64,000 bases of DNA from Porodaedalea pini (taxonomy: Eukaryota > Basidiomycota > Agaricomycetes > Hymenochaetales > Hymenochaetaceae). Shown here piece by piece: positions 35,798-51,300 of this stretch (its first letter is position 1; every line of letters begins with the position of its first letter). Under the pieces are notes generated by a model. That model was not told the origin of the DNA and made no database searches. It worked only from the letters and a program-made list of their open reading frames with translations. The translations under genes were made by a program, and so were the position numbers. The DNA lies in assembly GCA_002794775.1 (NCBI GenBank), contig NBAY01000027.1:1-64000 (forward strand), in the 5' to 3' direction.

Positions 35798-36412
35798 TTA
35801 CAGATCGAAATCGAAATCATCATTCTCGTCATCCAACTCTTTCCGTCGCTGATACTTAGAGTCATCGGTAACATTTCAGTAGAGTTCCTTTACACATAGC
35901 TAACAAAGCTTACCACTATAGCACCCTTCTTTGCTCCGGCCTTTGACTGTGCATCCTCGGCCTATACGTAAACGAGTACATTTCTGACTGAGCCGGCCAC
36001 TCAGCATTGCATTTACTCACCTGTTCCAACAAACTAATAAGCTGTTCCTCTCCTACACGCCCCCGTAGTTGTCCGCTTTGTGCCATCCGTAGCAAGATGC
36101 TCTCGATCTGTGCGGACCGTGCCGGACTGACCAGTGCTATACGTGCGACTGAAAGCCTCGATGTCAGTTGAGATTGTAAAACAAACGATAAGAGACGAGC
36201 TCACGTCTCTCACGAGCCTTGGAATCAAGCACGGTTGCTAACAGATCTCTCCTCATCTGTTCCTCGTCCGCACGTTTCGCATCTGCGTCGGGGTCACTGG
36301 CACCGCCAGTCGGCAGCCCTTGAGGCGAAGGCGAGGCTTGACCAGACGGGGAATTTTGACGCAATTGCTGCAGCCGTGCTGCTCTGATCGCTGCTAGTTC
36401 TTGATCATCCAT
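35798..36412 (-). CDS. PDCD5-like (TFAR19) DNA-binding family protein
   Basis: Begins MDDQELAAIRAARLQQLRQN at 36412. After a short Gly/Pro/Ser-rich insert come ADEEQMRRDLLATVLDSKAR, RIALVSPARSAQIESILLRM, GRVGEEQLISLLEQ and a C-terminal exon ending YQRRKELDDENDDFDFDL. This is the helical-bundle PDCD5 family found in archaea and eukaryotes; human PDCD5 binds the chaperonin CCT and has nuclear roles. Length of about 120 residues fits. Its start lies 158 bp from CIA2 on the other strand. Confidence 0.9.
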
Positions 36413-36570
36413 TTGCGTCGACAAGCTAGGAGTGTCGCGCGATTACGCTGGTGAGGAATGAACGAAAGTCTGAGTCCGAGATTGAGATCGCCACACGCGT
36501 GCTAGTGTCTAATTATAGAATGCAGTCGATCTATGCTGGACTTAGTCACCACACCTCGCACAAGACCACC
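36413..36570. promoter_or_regulatory. Shared upstream region of PDCD5 and CIA2
   Basis: 158 bp between two diverging start codons; both leaders and promoters must be packed here. No site named. Confidence 0.5.
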
Positions 36571-37238
36571 ATGCCTGCCGAGGTCTACAACGCGAACCCG
36601 ACAGTCTTTACAACCTCGAAGCCCTCAAAGTCTTCGTCTGCATCACAGTCATTATGGATAGACGATCTAGACGCACCCACGGACGGCGACAATGATGAAG
36701 TGGAAGCGATCGACTCTGACGAGATATTTGGTACGCACTGTTCCTTCCTATCATGCGATGTTGCAGAATTATTTATATCTGGAATACGACAGACCATATC
36801 CGCGGGATATCAGATCCAGAGCATCCTTTGACTTTGGAGCAGCTCGCGGTTGTGTCTGCGCCTCAGGTTGAGGTTAAGGGGAATAACGTTCTGGTCGAGT
36901 TCACGCCGACTGTTCCACATTGCGGCGCCTCAACACTTATTGGTACGTGCAATTTTTATCACATCGTCTATGCAGAGCTCAAGAAATGTACAGGACTGTC
37001 GATTCGAGTACGATTGATGCGCACACTTCCTCATCGATTCAAGGTCGATATCCGCGTAAAGCCTGGTTCGCATCAAAGCGAAAGTGCATGTACGTATGCA
37101 TATAGTTACTGTTCTTGGGCACCACTCATACCTTACGCAGTGAATAAACAGCTCAATGACAAGGAGCGTGTGGCAGCCGCCTTAGAGAACAACGCGCTTT
37201 TGAACGTTGTGGAGCAATGTTTGACACCCCTCACTTAG
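36571..37238 (+). CDS. CIA2: CIA2/MIP18-family cytosolic Fe-S assembly targeting factor
   Basis: Starts [20 protein letters not shown] with an acidic linker ([16 protein letters not shown]). The MIP18 (DUF59) fold follows over several exons: [59 protein letters not shown], and a final exon [20 protein letters not shown] to TAG at 37236. The Cys of VPHCGAS is the reactive Cys of the family. In the CIA targeting complex it works with Cia1 and Met18 to hand Fe-S clusters to DNA-repair and other nuclear enzymes. Convergent with PAN2, 223 bp apart. Confidence 0.92.
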
Positions 37239-37461
37239 AAGGTCGCTAATAATTGAACAAACTGTAGCCATATATTCATTTATTTCTTGTGTCCTTTCAC
37301 TGTATCTCTCTTATTTATCCTTCGTCGAGATTGGAAATACATACGCGACATTCTACGCTAACAGACTAAAGATACATGTTGCACATCCAGTACAGACGGA
37401 GTCCATGTTCAAAGCAAAATCGACAGCAACAAAATAAAAAGATGATACGCAGGCCTCATCT

Positions 37462-40400
37462 TCACCGATGCGACCTGCGCCAATTTTGCTGAAAGGGGTT
37501 TCCGCCGCCCATAGGGCTCGGACCAAAGCTAGACTGCATGTGCCGCGGTATCGGCGAGCCCTGTCCGGACTGCGCGTTGTGAAAGTCACCACCGAACATC
37601 ATGTTGTTAGGGAACACGCCGTACTGATGGCGCATCGCGTTCAGCTGTGCGGCCTGAGCGATTGGTGGAACGCCGGCATTTTGTATGGGAGCAGGAGTCG
37701 GAGGCTGGGCTAATTGGGGCGGCTTCCAGTTCTGGGTAACGACAAGTTTAAGTGGGCGTAAATATCTAAAGCTGCACTGTACACTCACGTTTTGTTTTCC
37801 CTCCTTATACAGCTCCTCTAGTTTTTCATCCCAAATACCTTTCTCCTCATATTCCTGGAATGCACGGAAAAGGAGCAGCGCGCAGCGCGCGTCCTCTATT
37901 GAGTCATGCTCCCCCGACTGGATATTCTGTTCCAGGACAACCCAAGAGAGAAAGCGCAACGAGAGCCGTCGATGTCGTGATTCTATGAAATAAATGTCTA
38001 CGGTATCAAGCACACGATCTGCCGGTACAAAGAGGTCTAGTGGAAGAGTCAGCGCAGTCTAATAAGCAGGAAAACGACCTGAACCGACTGATGATTCGAA
38101 AATCTTTCTTGAGACCATGACCTATGAAGACACACCCTAAGTCTACAAGTAGCCGGAGCTTCTTGTACGCCATCTTCAAAGGGACAAGTGTGTGCCTCGA
38201 AAGATGAGGGTCCAAGTCACCATCTTGGAAAGTTGTGAGTTCAAATGCTCGCTGATGCCGGGAAGAGACATACATTTGATACCAGAGTACTCGGTGAGAT
38301 AATCCACGATTGCCTCGCTGGTGTGAATGTGATCATCGATGAACGGCACACCAAGCTTCGGTCCCTCTGCCGCACGAAGCACAGAAACGCGTGCAAGACC
38401 CAAGCGGGCAGGGCGCAGAACTTTCTTCGTTCCATCTGAGCGATATTCCGATTCTTCCTAGATGAACATGAGCCATCAAGGAGAAGGGGAGCAATGGTCT
38501 ATACAAACCTGCTGCATTGAAACGAACTCCGCATCGATCGCGACCATCGTCCCTGGTCGGGGAAGCTCATCCACGCCTAGCAATTCATGCTTAATGGATG
38601 CGCTGTCACGGTTCCTGAAAAGGGAAAGAGGCGCTTAAGAAAGATATGCTATATCTGAAAAAACACCAACATTGCGATATTTATGTCTCGACGTAAGATG
38701 GATAGGTCAAGCTCTTGCGGAAGCTCGTTGAAGTTCAATCTGTCGCGTATATCCGTCCTTTCGTAATACAGAATAGCCGGAACCTGAACCGAAAATATGA
38801 GATCGTCTGCAATGAAGTCTTGAATACATTGCACAAAGCATACCTTCCAAATACCGGGAAATCCAAGTGCATCTCGTTCTGAAACATTTGTGACGACGAA
38901 GTCATTGAAGATTACCCATGGACTCTTTAAGTGTCGCCTATCAGACTCAGGGACTGAGAGACAGTCAATTAGCATATTCTTAGTAGAAATAGTTGTATAA
39001 ACCAACTCTTTACAACAGAAACGAGATGCCCATACTTCTTGCCCTCCGGAACGACCTCAACGATCATCGACTGATGAATGTTGTAAGAGCGGAAGCAAAA
39101 CTTATCGGCTTAGGAACTCACACGAAGCTCGTACTGCGCGACCTCAGCCTCATCGACACCATCGACTTGTCCACGGATCTCAATGAATGGCTGCACAAAA
39201 CTCCCTTGCCGGTGCCGTCCATCGATCCAGAGTCGATGTGATGCAATCCCCGCCTCGTATATTGACGTATTGAGTGCCAGGATCGGGGGGAGATCCTTAC
39301 TCGGGATGGACTTGCGACTTTCGTTCGTCGAGAACTGTTTACAGAGTGGGCATGTCGCTTTGTATACGCTCCCACGAAACAGCGACTCGCGAACGACACT
39401 CGTAAAGTCTGTCGGGGATGGCTGGCCAGCAGGACCCTAAGTTTTCAAGCGTAAAAATGAGCACAAGGACGTGGCGAATGACTTTCACGCACAGATTTCG
39501 GAAAGATCAGGTCGGTAACGTGTGCCATACCCTCCTTCTGCCTACGGCCCTTACAGCTGCTACAATGGATATTAGTCTTAGCATCTAAACCAAGGAGCTG
39601 AGTGATGGGCGCAGCGATCATCGAAGGAGTCGTGTTTTCCGACGGCACAATAAGCGGATTCTGCGGGAAATTATTTCCCTCAGAACTCAACTGGTCAAGC
39701 AAGAACCTGTGGAACCCCTGTATGGTGTCACTATAGCTGTGTGCAGGTTTCCCATAGTCAATGAAAGAGATTTGATTGTACGCTGTGCACAAGATCAGCC
39801 TTCAGGACCACGGAGATAAGCTGATTTATATCAAGAAATTATGTACCTTGCGCGAGCGCCCCTACAGTCTTGCAAAAATTGCTAGCTTGACAGTTGACAC
39901 CACGTGCATCACTGAGCATACGCATAGCGAAGCCCAGTTCACAGAGGAAACAATGCTCGCGATTACAGTTCGTCAAAATGTGCGATACTGCAAGGCGTCG
40001 TATTGGTAGACAGTAGAGCAGACTCTGAACGAGACAATTCGTATAAGAATTGACGATATGCGACTCTAGCCCGCTGTATTCCGTTTTATTGTAAAACCTA
40101 TTTAGAGGGCCATTAGAGATTGATCCGCCTGGTTCACTCTAAATATGATTAACTCACGCGAAGTCGAAATCTTCGACGCCGAATTTGGAGTATTGGATGG
40201 ATACTTCACGGAAGGGACGCGGTATTTCTTCTAGACTCTCTTCAATCGGGGTCTCCGGCTCGATCTGGGAGAGATCAAATTAATAATGCTGAAGAAAAGC
40301 ACTCGTATAACTTTACCTGCCCAGACCGAGGCCTCACGCTCCGGAACCTCCCTGTATCTTTCTTCGAGTCCGTCGACACGACATTACGTCTGCCCCGAAG

Positions 40401-41813
40401 TTCCTTTGGCAATGTGGCATAAGCAACAAACTCATTCACCTTCATTGTGTTCAGGATTTGAGTTGGGATCTTGGGTGGAGGAGGGTATGATAGATTTGCA
40501 GGTAATAACTTGGGTGTCCAGGAGGAAAGCAGCATCGAATCGTAGTATGGCATACCAATAGAGTTCAAGGGACTGGAGCATTTCAGTAGAGGCTTAGGAA
40601 AAGAAACGAACGGAAGAATTTACGTTGAGTCCGTCCATTCAATGTTGGGTAAGGATTCAGGCACATCTGGCCACTCGACAGGCTGGCCTTCAAAGCCATT
40701 GAAAGGCAGTGTTCCTTCCTCATCAGCCGCTGTCATCAATTGGACACCACCATCTGCGTCGCCGAAAGCAAGGTAGACGCCTGTCGCTGAGACTGTGACA
40801 GAGCTGATATACGAAGACACATCCAGCTGGAGAGAAATATAGAGTTATAGTGACTGAAGCACATATATACAGCTGAAAATCTTACCTGATAGAATTCACC
40901 GCCATCTCCTGGATTGGAGGTATCTACTATGTTCACCAGACCTCTTGTGGAGGTAACAACGACACTCGAAGACCGTCGAGGAAGAGTGTTGATAAAACCT
41001 GGCCCAGCAGAGAAGGACGCTGGTGGTAATGCTTTGAAGCTACGCAGATCGTACACTTTGACTAGTGGTTCGGGAAATGGGCGCGCCTGTCTGTCTACCT
41101 CATGAAATCATGAAATGAGGTATACATACAATTACGAACCTAACGCCCCAGCCGATGGAGAAGACGAGATTACCGCTAACCTCGAGACCTTGCACACCCT
41201 TCATATGTGCTTTCACAGACGACTCGCCAAAATCCCCCTTCATGCCGATACGCACATCATGCGTTCGCAGATAACCGTCTGCTGAACCGGAAATAAGAAG
41301 CGTGTGGGAGGAGACCAGATGCGTCAAGAGAGATGGAGCAGGCCATTGCTTCACCGGTGCACCGGTCGAACTGTTGATTAAGGCTAGTTCTGGAACACCT
41401 GTCGAGATAGCGATATTTGGAGATGCACTTATAGAGTTGGAGAAGGTCGTGACAGTATGCAAAGACCTGGGCGGCCCTCTCAGTCGCGGCTAAGAGCAGG
41501 TGAACCGAGCGGCTTACTTGTGAAACCAGTTATTCGCTCCGCCCTTCCTCCACTGTCCAACACCGCGTCCCGCAGAGCCAAGCGCTCTGACGTATTTGTC
41601 GCCAACAAGTATCTTCTTCACAGCAAGATCGCCTCCGACAGGGAAGGAAATACCGCGAGTTCCTTGCGTGCCATAGAACGCGACCACGCTGCCGGCATTA
41701 TTGCCAGTCCAAAGGGTGTCCGACACGGGATCAAATGCAAGCGAAGTTATAGGCTGTGGATAGAGGTCATTCTGTGTCGTTATGGGGGCGATCGGACGGT
41801 AGGTCGTCGACAT
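37462..41813 (-). CDS. PAN2: PAN2, catalytic subunit of the PAN2-PAN3 deadenylase
   Basis: Start [20 protein letters not shown] at 41813 leads into a WD40 propeller ([52 protein letters not shown]). A central ubiquitin-hydrolase-like domain lacking catalytic function in this family spans about 38.6-40.3 kb. The C-terminal RNase D/T exonuclease has DEDD residues visible: [26 protein letters not shown] and [21 protein letters not shown] Pro/Gln/Asn-rich tail ends at 37462. PAN2 trims poly(A) tails at the start of mRNA turnover. Length and domain order are normal. Its start is 208 bp from the TBC gene's start. Confidence 0.93.
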
Positions 41814-42021
41814 GGCCGACAACCTCGACGCGGACTGGCGAGTTGCAGCGCATTTTGACTGACACGCCCTCGGCTGCGTCCGAATGCGGCGTGACAAGAT
41901 GACGATCAGCTCTATGCGCTTGACCTACTACCATGACGGACCGCTGGACAAGACCAGATCCGCAAAACGTATCGTACGAGCTCTGTTCTTCTATAGCTCA
42001 AGCATTATTATTCACTTCAAC
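41814..42021. promoter_or_regulatory. Shared upstream region of PAN2 and the TBC-domain gene
   Basis: About 208 bp between diverging starts; if the TBC gene starts at one of the in-frame ATGs between 41884 and 41917 the gap shrinks to under 110 bp. Confidence 0.45.
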
Positions 42022-44736
42022 ATGCTCAGTGTGGCGTATGACCGCCTCTTTCGCTCCAACACACCTCTATCTAGACTCAAAGATGCTGCATTTGGCGGCC
42101 GCCTCTTCTCCGACTCAGCTGAGCAAGACGGTCTGGGCGTGGCCGGTAGAAGTTTAGCCTGGAAGGTGCTTCCTCCTATTGTCTTTCGATACAATGATGT
42201 GGATGAATTAAACGCGTTCACTCAGCTGTTCTTGATACCCACAGTTCCCTTGACGCCCCCGGCCTCACAGTCTCCCGCAAAACCACCTTTAGATACCTTG
42301 AAAGATCTCAGGAAAGAATATGCATCTCTGCTCCTTAATAAAATGAAGGCCCCGGACGGTAGTTATGAAGAGAACTTCACTGTCCCTGGCATCGATGGGC
42401 TCCCTCGACCTACGGATGGGGCGAATGTTAATTTGCAACGTAACAACCCCCTCAGTCTGCATGAAGATGTAAGTACTATATCGTCTAGCATACTCGCCAA
42501 CTGCTAAGGCTTTATGTATAAGAACCCATGGAAGGACTGGTTTGCTGCAGTAGAGCTTCGTAGGACCATCCGTCAGGACGTTGAGAGGACGTGAGTTACT
42601 GCGAGCATCACGTATTAAGCACGTCTGCTCATCTGTCTTGAGTTAACCAGGTTTCCTGACTACGACTACTTTCGGGATTCGGAAGTACAGGCACAGCTCA
42701 CGCACATATTATATGTTTATTCGGTCGTGCATCCCGATATCGGCTATCGACAAGGCATGCACGAACTCTTAGCGCCTCTATTTCACGCAGTGGACTACGA
42801 CTCGCTACTTTCAGTTGAAAATTCTGATTCAGATATTGTCGACTTTTGCTCACGAATGTGGGTTGCCGCGGACGCATGGGCGCTTTTTAATGTGGTCATG
42901 GAGGGCGTGAGCTTGTGGTACGAATGGCGAGAACCTATTCCTCCGCCCATTCCGACACCGCTCCAGACTCAATATCGCCATGGTCCACCAGAGGGACAAC
43001 TGGAGATGAAACCTTATGTCGCGCCCATTGTGCTTGCGTGTCAAAAGCTGCAAGCCCAGATGCTAAAGGCTGCTGATCCTATGTTATGGCAAGGTATGCA
43101 AAAAGCCGGCATTGAGCCGCAGATATACGGGATGTCAGTCTACGAGTATTGACGCAAAGGGTGTATTCTGGCTGATTTGTTGATTTGTTGCAGTCGCTGG
43201 TTACGTTTATTGTTTACGCGGGAATTCAGCCTTCCGGACTCCATGATGCTCTGGGATGGCATCTTCTCATGCGATGGATCCTTCGAGCTGGTCCCTTGGA
43301 TATGTGTAGCCATGTTGATACGCATAAGAAATCAGCGTGAGCTCTTCTTCTTTATCCATGGTGTTGTGCTAACATAAACCCACATAGTGATACCAGCCGA
43401 CTACAGTGGCCAGCTTACTTCCCTTCTAAGATATCCACCGCCTCCTACAGGTACTGATCCATCTTGTCCACACCACACTGTCCTTCTTCTCCGTCAGGCC
43501 TTTGCACTATATACATCTCCAAATCCGTCCACAGGTTCCTCTATAGCAATCGAAAACAGGAACTTGCTGAACATCCCTCTGGACGTGCCCGAGCCGCAGA
43601 GCACACCCACGCGGACGCGAAGGCCTGGGATGAGGACGCGCTCAAGTACTGATGCGCAAAAAGCTGGGCCGAGTAGAACTCCGCAAGGACAAAATCGTCC
43701 TGCGCAGCAATCTTTACAGATCGGACTCCCAGAGCTCTTTGCACGTGGTCTGCTTGAAAAGGGAGAGAGCCTCGGAATCAACAAGACTGTAATGAATGCC
43801 GTGTCCGAAATTCGTGTAAGTTTTTAGATGTATGGTTGGCTTTATTCACCTAAAAGAAATCTATAGAAAAATATTCCTGACCTAGCTAATCAACTTATGC
43901 GGTCGCCTCCAGCTGAAACTGGCGGGTATAGTTCCTTCCCTCTCGTCAACGAGCGGGCATCGGAAGAACGACCTCCATGGGAACATCGCACGCGTTTCGA
44001 AATGGAGCGCGAGCTTACGGATCTGCGAGCGATGCAGAAGAAAATGGGCGATGCAGTAGGTCTGGCAGTCGACGCGCTGCTGCAGGACGAAGGCGAGGAT
44101 CGTGATGCGGAGGCACTTAAATGGATTAGAAATCGGAAACGCGAGGCTGTTGAGAGCCTAGCACATGTGCGAGACCTGTTGAAGGGTACGACGAGTGAGG
44201 TCGACGAGGAACGGCTGTACGGAGAAGAAGAGTATAGACGAAGGCGTCAGTCACCACCTCCACAGCGCAACGAGCCGAAGCAGTCTACGTCACCTCCGCC
44301 GAGACCTCCAGAACCTGCTGCAGCTGCGCGTCTATCTTCGGAACACCGCAGACAGAAGTCCCCTCCGCCGGTACAAACTTTGCCTTCACATCCCATAGCA
44401 TCCCTGCCGCGTACCCCAGATATCATGCAGCCACAACAGGAATCTATATCTACGAAGCGTGTAGGCCAGACGGCCGCGACTTTTCCCCGTCAAAAGAGCA
44501 GTTCTTCCCGTTCCGACACACCGCTGGATTCCGACACATTTCACGCGCCTTGGAACTATACTAAGTCAAACTTCTCGACGCGGTCGGTAGATTCTGCAGC
44601 GTTACCTCGGCTTCCACCGAGAACATCTCGATCGCCGGTGTCGCTTCGCCATGACGGTTCGTCATATACGACTCAAGTACCTGCCCGGCAGGTTCGGAAA
44701 GCGAGCAACGATCCTTTAGGCGCAATCCCGTCGTAG
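42022..44736 (+). CDS. TBC-domain Rab GTPase-activating protein, TBC1D5-like
   Basis: Exon 1 MLSVAYDRLFRSNTPLSRLK is followed by SLAWKVLPPIVF. The TBC core shows NPWKDWFAAVELRRTIRQDV with ERTFPDY (the IxxDxxR arginine finger), HPDIGYRQGMHELLAPLF (the YxQ glutamine finger), and later RWLRLLFTREFSLPDSMMLW and PWICVAMLIRIRNQ. The second half has a coiled coil (RTRFEMERELTDLRAMQKKM) and a Pro/Ser-rich tail. TBC proteins accelerate GTP hydrolysis on Rabs; the split TBC resembles TBC1D5, a retromer-linked Rab7 GAP. The assignment to that subgroup is inference. The true start could be up to 46 codons upstream in the same frame. Confidence 0.82.
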
Positions 44737-45014
44737 GCAAATCTCTGCTTTCACTTTTCAAAAGCATATGCATATGTATGTAGCTGTATAGACTTGCAGG
44801 TCCGAGACATGTACAAGCATGTATTTTTCGAATTATTTTCTGAGGAATTTCAGCTGCTTCCGATTTCCTCCTATGAGCGTAACTGGCGCGCTCTGATTGG
44901 TCTGCATTCCCCAAATCGGCCAATCCGGTTGCTCCGATATTCCCGTCCGGATAACTTTCAGCTTCGTGTGCGGTCATCTGCCTCAACTCTCTTTCGTCCT
45001 CGCCGTCGCTGCTC

Positions 45015-47524
<2,510 letters not shown>

Positions 47525-47806
47525 ACGAATGTGTCTTCCGAGACGGTAGAGATGGCTGGTAAACGAGTTGCTCGTTGTGCTGTGGTCTAGTGGATTCCGT
47601 TTGTCGGCGCACCTTCACTTCTTCAGGCTATCTCAAGCATAGTGCTATAAAAGACCGACGTGTAGTTAGTTGTTCTAATGGATTTGCTCTTTTCTTGAGT
47701 CTGAATTGTGATTGCGACTCAGATTATCACGTGTATTATGGCTTCAGGCGATAGCTTATAGTAATAGGAACGTAATTCGTCGATCTTCTGTTCTGCCAAC
47801 CCAACC

Positions 47807-48076
47807 ATGAGTATCACACTGCTGGACGCCTTGAACTTCGATGTATTTCTCCATCTCGTGGCCTACTTGAACGTTTCCGATGTTGTAGCTCTCAGCGAAG
47901 TGATTTCCGGTGTGATATTCTTCATTACATCGCGAACTAACCGCATAATTAATTGGCAGTGCAATCATCTCCTACGAGAGGTTTCCCTATCTAACCAGGT
48001 TTGGATCATGCTAGGCCGAAATCTCGTCTCAAGGGGCATTAATATTGCACCGTTGCATCGATCGTACTATACATAA
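47807..48076 (+). CDS. Very short F-box gene or 3'-truncated F-box remnant
   Basis: MSITLLDALNFDVFLHLVAY leads to LNVSDVVALSE; removing a 60-nt intron (GTGATT..CAG, with a CTAAC branch-like site) joins in phase to CNHLLREVSLSNQVWIML and a stop at 48074-48076. This is a clean F-box of the type that opens long WD40- or beta-propeller-like F-box proteins in agaricomycetes, but only about 70 residues exist and no substrate-binding domain follows. A degenerate LINE begins within about 150 bp downstream. Likely a remnant cut off from its 3' part. Confidence 0.6.
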   Translation: MSITLLDALNFDVFLHLVAYLNVSDVVALSEVISGVIFFITSRTNRIINWQCNHLLREVSLSNQVWIMLGRNLVSRGINIAPLHRSYYT

Positions 48077-48344
48077 TTTGTAAATTAATGTCTCTTTCCT
48101 CGGTTAGTTTTTTCTAATTGCGGCTTTCTATCTGGTTATTATTGTGTTAGAGGATCACAATATATTCCTCACGTGACTTCCTGTTTATAATATTGCACTA
48201 CCTTGCACAAAACGCACTACTGAGGACGAAGCAAAAGAAAAGAAGGGGGGAAAGGGAGGAAAGAAAAAGGAAATTCTTCGTGGCTGCTGAATGTGTGACT
48301 ACGATAATGTCAAGAAAAGGCCGTTATGTGACTTGGGGTGTGAT

Positions 48345-51300
48345 TTATATGAGATCGGGTGGGAGGTCTGAATAATAAGGCATAGCGTCGGGTGGACGGC
48401 GAAAAGAGAAGTAGGCGAATTGAATAAGTAGCATGAAATTGGACGGTGCAAACCAATTTGTGAATGAAAGGGGGAGAACAGGTTTGTGATAAATTTGACG
48501 TCAGACTTGTGAGAAAAACAGGCAAACGTTAAGGGAGTGATGGATGTCATGTTTGGTGCAGAGGGGGTCCGGGCACTGGCCTGGCAGGTTTTGGTCATGC
48601 ATGTCATGAGTGTTGAGGAGGATCCCGACCACCCTCAATTGGAGGTGGCGGGGGATGTGCTTCTCAGGGTTGAGCCTCAGGAAGGGCCATAATTGGCACC
48701 TCGGGTAAAGGATAAAGGGCGCGGTAGCAATGCTGTGATGGTGTCGGAGGCTTAGGACACGGTTCCGCCATTTAACCAAAAGGTCAGTGGAAAATCGCAA
48801 ATGTAGGTTTGCCAATGTAACAGGAGCCATGGCTTTGTGCTGCGAGCGTGAGGCTTGGGACACGAGGTGGTCTGCTCATGAATTACCGGGTAGTCCCATA
48901 TGGGAGGGCAACCATTGCACCGCGATAGTGGATGCAGGGTGGTGCAAGGATAAGAAAATGCCGCAAAATCTGTGGAAGGCTGTTATGAAGGCAGCATGGA
49001 GACGATCCGCTGAGAATATGAGTCGAGTGCAATTGGCGGAGTCTGTGACAATGCGTAAATGGCAGGGGTGAGCGCAATGTGCGAATAAAGTGGAGAAACA
49101 TGAGATGCTGGCAATAAGAGCCTGCTGTTCCTCGTATAGGATGTTGCTTTGGGTGTGTGCGCTCGAAATGAAGGATGCGAGTTCGCGTCGATTATGCATG
49201 ATGGAGAAACCGTGGCCGCCGATGGGGACGCCGTCCTGCTCAATGACAGAGCCATCTGTGAAAAGAAAGTACTGGAAAGGAGGAGGGTGGTTAAACAATT
49301 GAAGAAAATATTGTCTGGTTGAAAGACTGTGGCTGCGAGAAGTAAGGGGGACTAAAGAAAGACGCAAATGAATAGGTGGAATGATTGGGTAAAGGTTGGT
49401 ATTGGGAATAACAATGTCCGCAGGAAGTAAATTTCGAATGTCCGCAGAAGGGGGAAGAGAAGGACGAGACGATGATACATAAGATGTTATGAAGCGTTTG
49501 GCTTGATATTGAATAAAAAGATCGATCGGTGGGATTGAAAGTAGAGAACCGGCTGCGTCTTTATTGACATTATGAGAAAGCATAAAGGAAAGAGCGCGAT
49601 GTTGTACAGGTGACAAAAAAGTGTGGATGGCAGGGGAATTAGGGAATAGTTGAGCACCGTAAACAGCAACGGATCAAATAAGATTGAAATAAAGAAGGCA
49701 GGCGTATTCGAGATAGGCACCGTGAGAAGAGTGGAATAGAAAAGAACGTTGGTGAAGAGTAGAGAGAGTTTTATTAGCTCGTGATTGAAAGTGCAAGGAT
49801 GGAAGTAAACGATGGTGGAAAATAATGCCCAACCATGTAATATGGAAGTGAGGGTGAATGGTCAAAGAGGGGGATAGAATGAGAGATGGTTGGGATTCTG
49901 GTTGTGTTGAGAAAGATGTGTAATTGGTATTGTGGGCGCGATGTGGGGTGAAATGAATAAGTTCGATAGAGTCTGGGTCAATAGAGAGGCCCAGTTGGGA
50001 AAGTTGTGAAGAAAGGAAACGGTATTGATTGCGTAAATGAATGAGGTTGGTACGCATGCTGAGGGAGCATGCAGAAAGAAGGTGATCGTCCATGTATGCA
50101 AGAAGGGGACGGTTGTAAGGGAATTTTTGGTAATAGGCTTTGATAGCCGGAGCAGCTGCGAAGATAGAAATAAGAGGAGAGAGGGGAGACCCTTGGGGAA
50201 TGCCCCAGTTGGGTTTGGTGAAAGTGTCTGAAAAATATTGATTAAAGTGGAGTGAAATAGGTCGATCGTGCATCCAATGGGAGACGCAATTGATAAGATT
50301 GGGGTGGATATTGGACCGGGTTAGACGGTCAATAAGGAGTGGATGGGAAATATTGTCAAAAAAACCTTGAATGTCGATTGTGATCACGGAGGTCAACAAG
50401 CGACGATGCATGGGTTCAACAGGGCCAAGACCCGGAGCATGGGAGAAAGGGGAGGTAATAAAAGGTTTGAAATTATTTAGGTGTAAAAGTTTGTAACAGG
50501 CTGTCAGTGTGGAAAGGGCTTTCCGACAGCCATGTTGTGAAGAAGGAATAAGAGAGCATTGTTCAAATATAATTTGAAGGCGATTGAAGAGAATGTGTTC
50601 AAAAAGTTTGCCCATAGTGTCCACAAGGGCTATTGGGCAAAAAGAGCGGGGGAGTGAGAAGTCAGAACATTTTGGTTTGGGGATAAACATAATGACGGAA
50701 TGTTTGAAAGATGAAGGAAAGTAGCTGAACGAAAGGCAAAGAGAGAAGATTTGGGAAAAGAATTGAGGTTCGAGTTCAATGAAAAGTTTTAAATGAAGAT
50801 AAGAAAAACAATTACTGCCCGGGGCGGTTGTGTCATCGGTGCCTTTTAGGGCTCGAAGCATTTTGTCGACTGAGACAGGCTCAATTTCAACTGGGGGAGG
50901 GAGCGAATGCTGGTCACGATAACCAGTGGGAAGCGCAGGGAAGAATGTGGAGTGGAATAGGTCAGATTTCTCACTCTTGTTCAGAGTATATCGCCCGGAA
51001 GGAAGTTTAAGAGCGCCGATGGGGTGCTGGTGGCGCACAGTGCCTAAGTATTTGCGTTTCCAGATCGACGAATGGTCAGATCGATGGAGGAGATCGCTAA
51101 AGAACGTGGATTTGGCATGAGCAAGGGTTTTGTTGAGCTGGGTGAGGTTATGGGGTGATGGGTCATTGTGATGCGCTTGGTAGTCGTGACTGCATTGCTC
51201 GGTCCACCAAGAATGGGGCCCAACATATGTTCAGGGTTTACACTTCCGAAGGAAGCGTGAGGTAAAAGAAGAAAAGGAGGTGTAAAATGAGTGTAGCTTG

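Noticed and set aside
47575..47640. tRNA A-box-like word (TGGTCTAGTGG) after SDH1
   Set aside because: No B box or cloverleaf within range; it lies in the 3' flank of SDH1.
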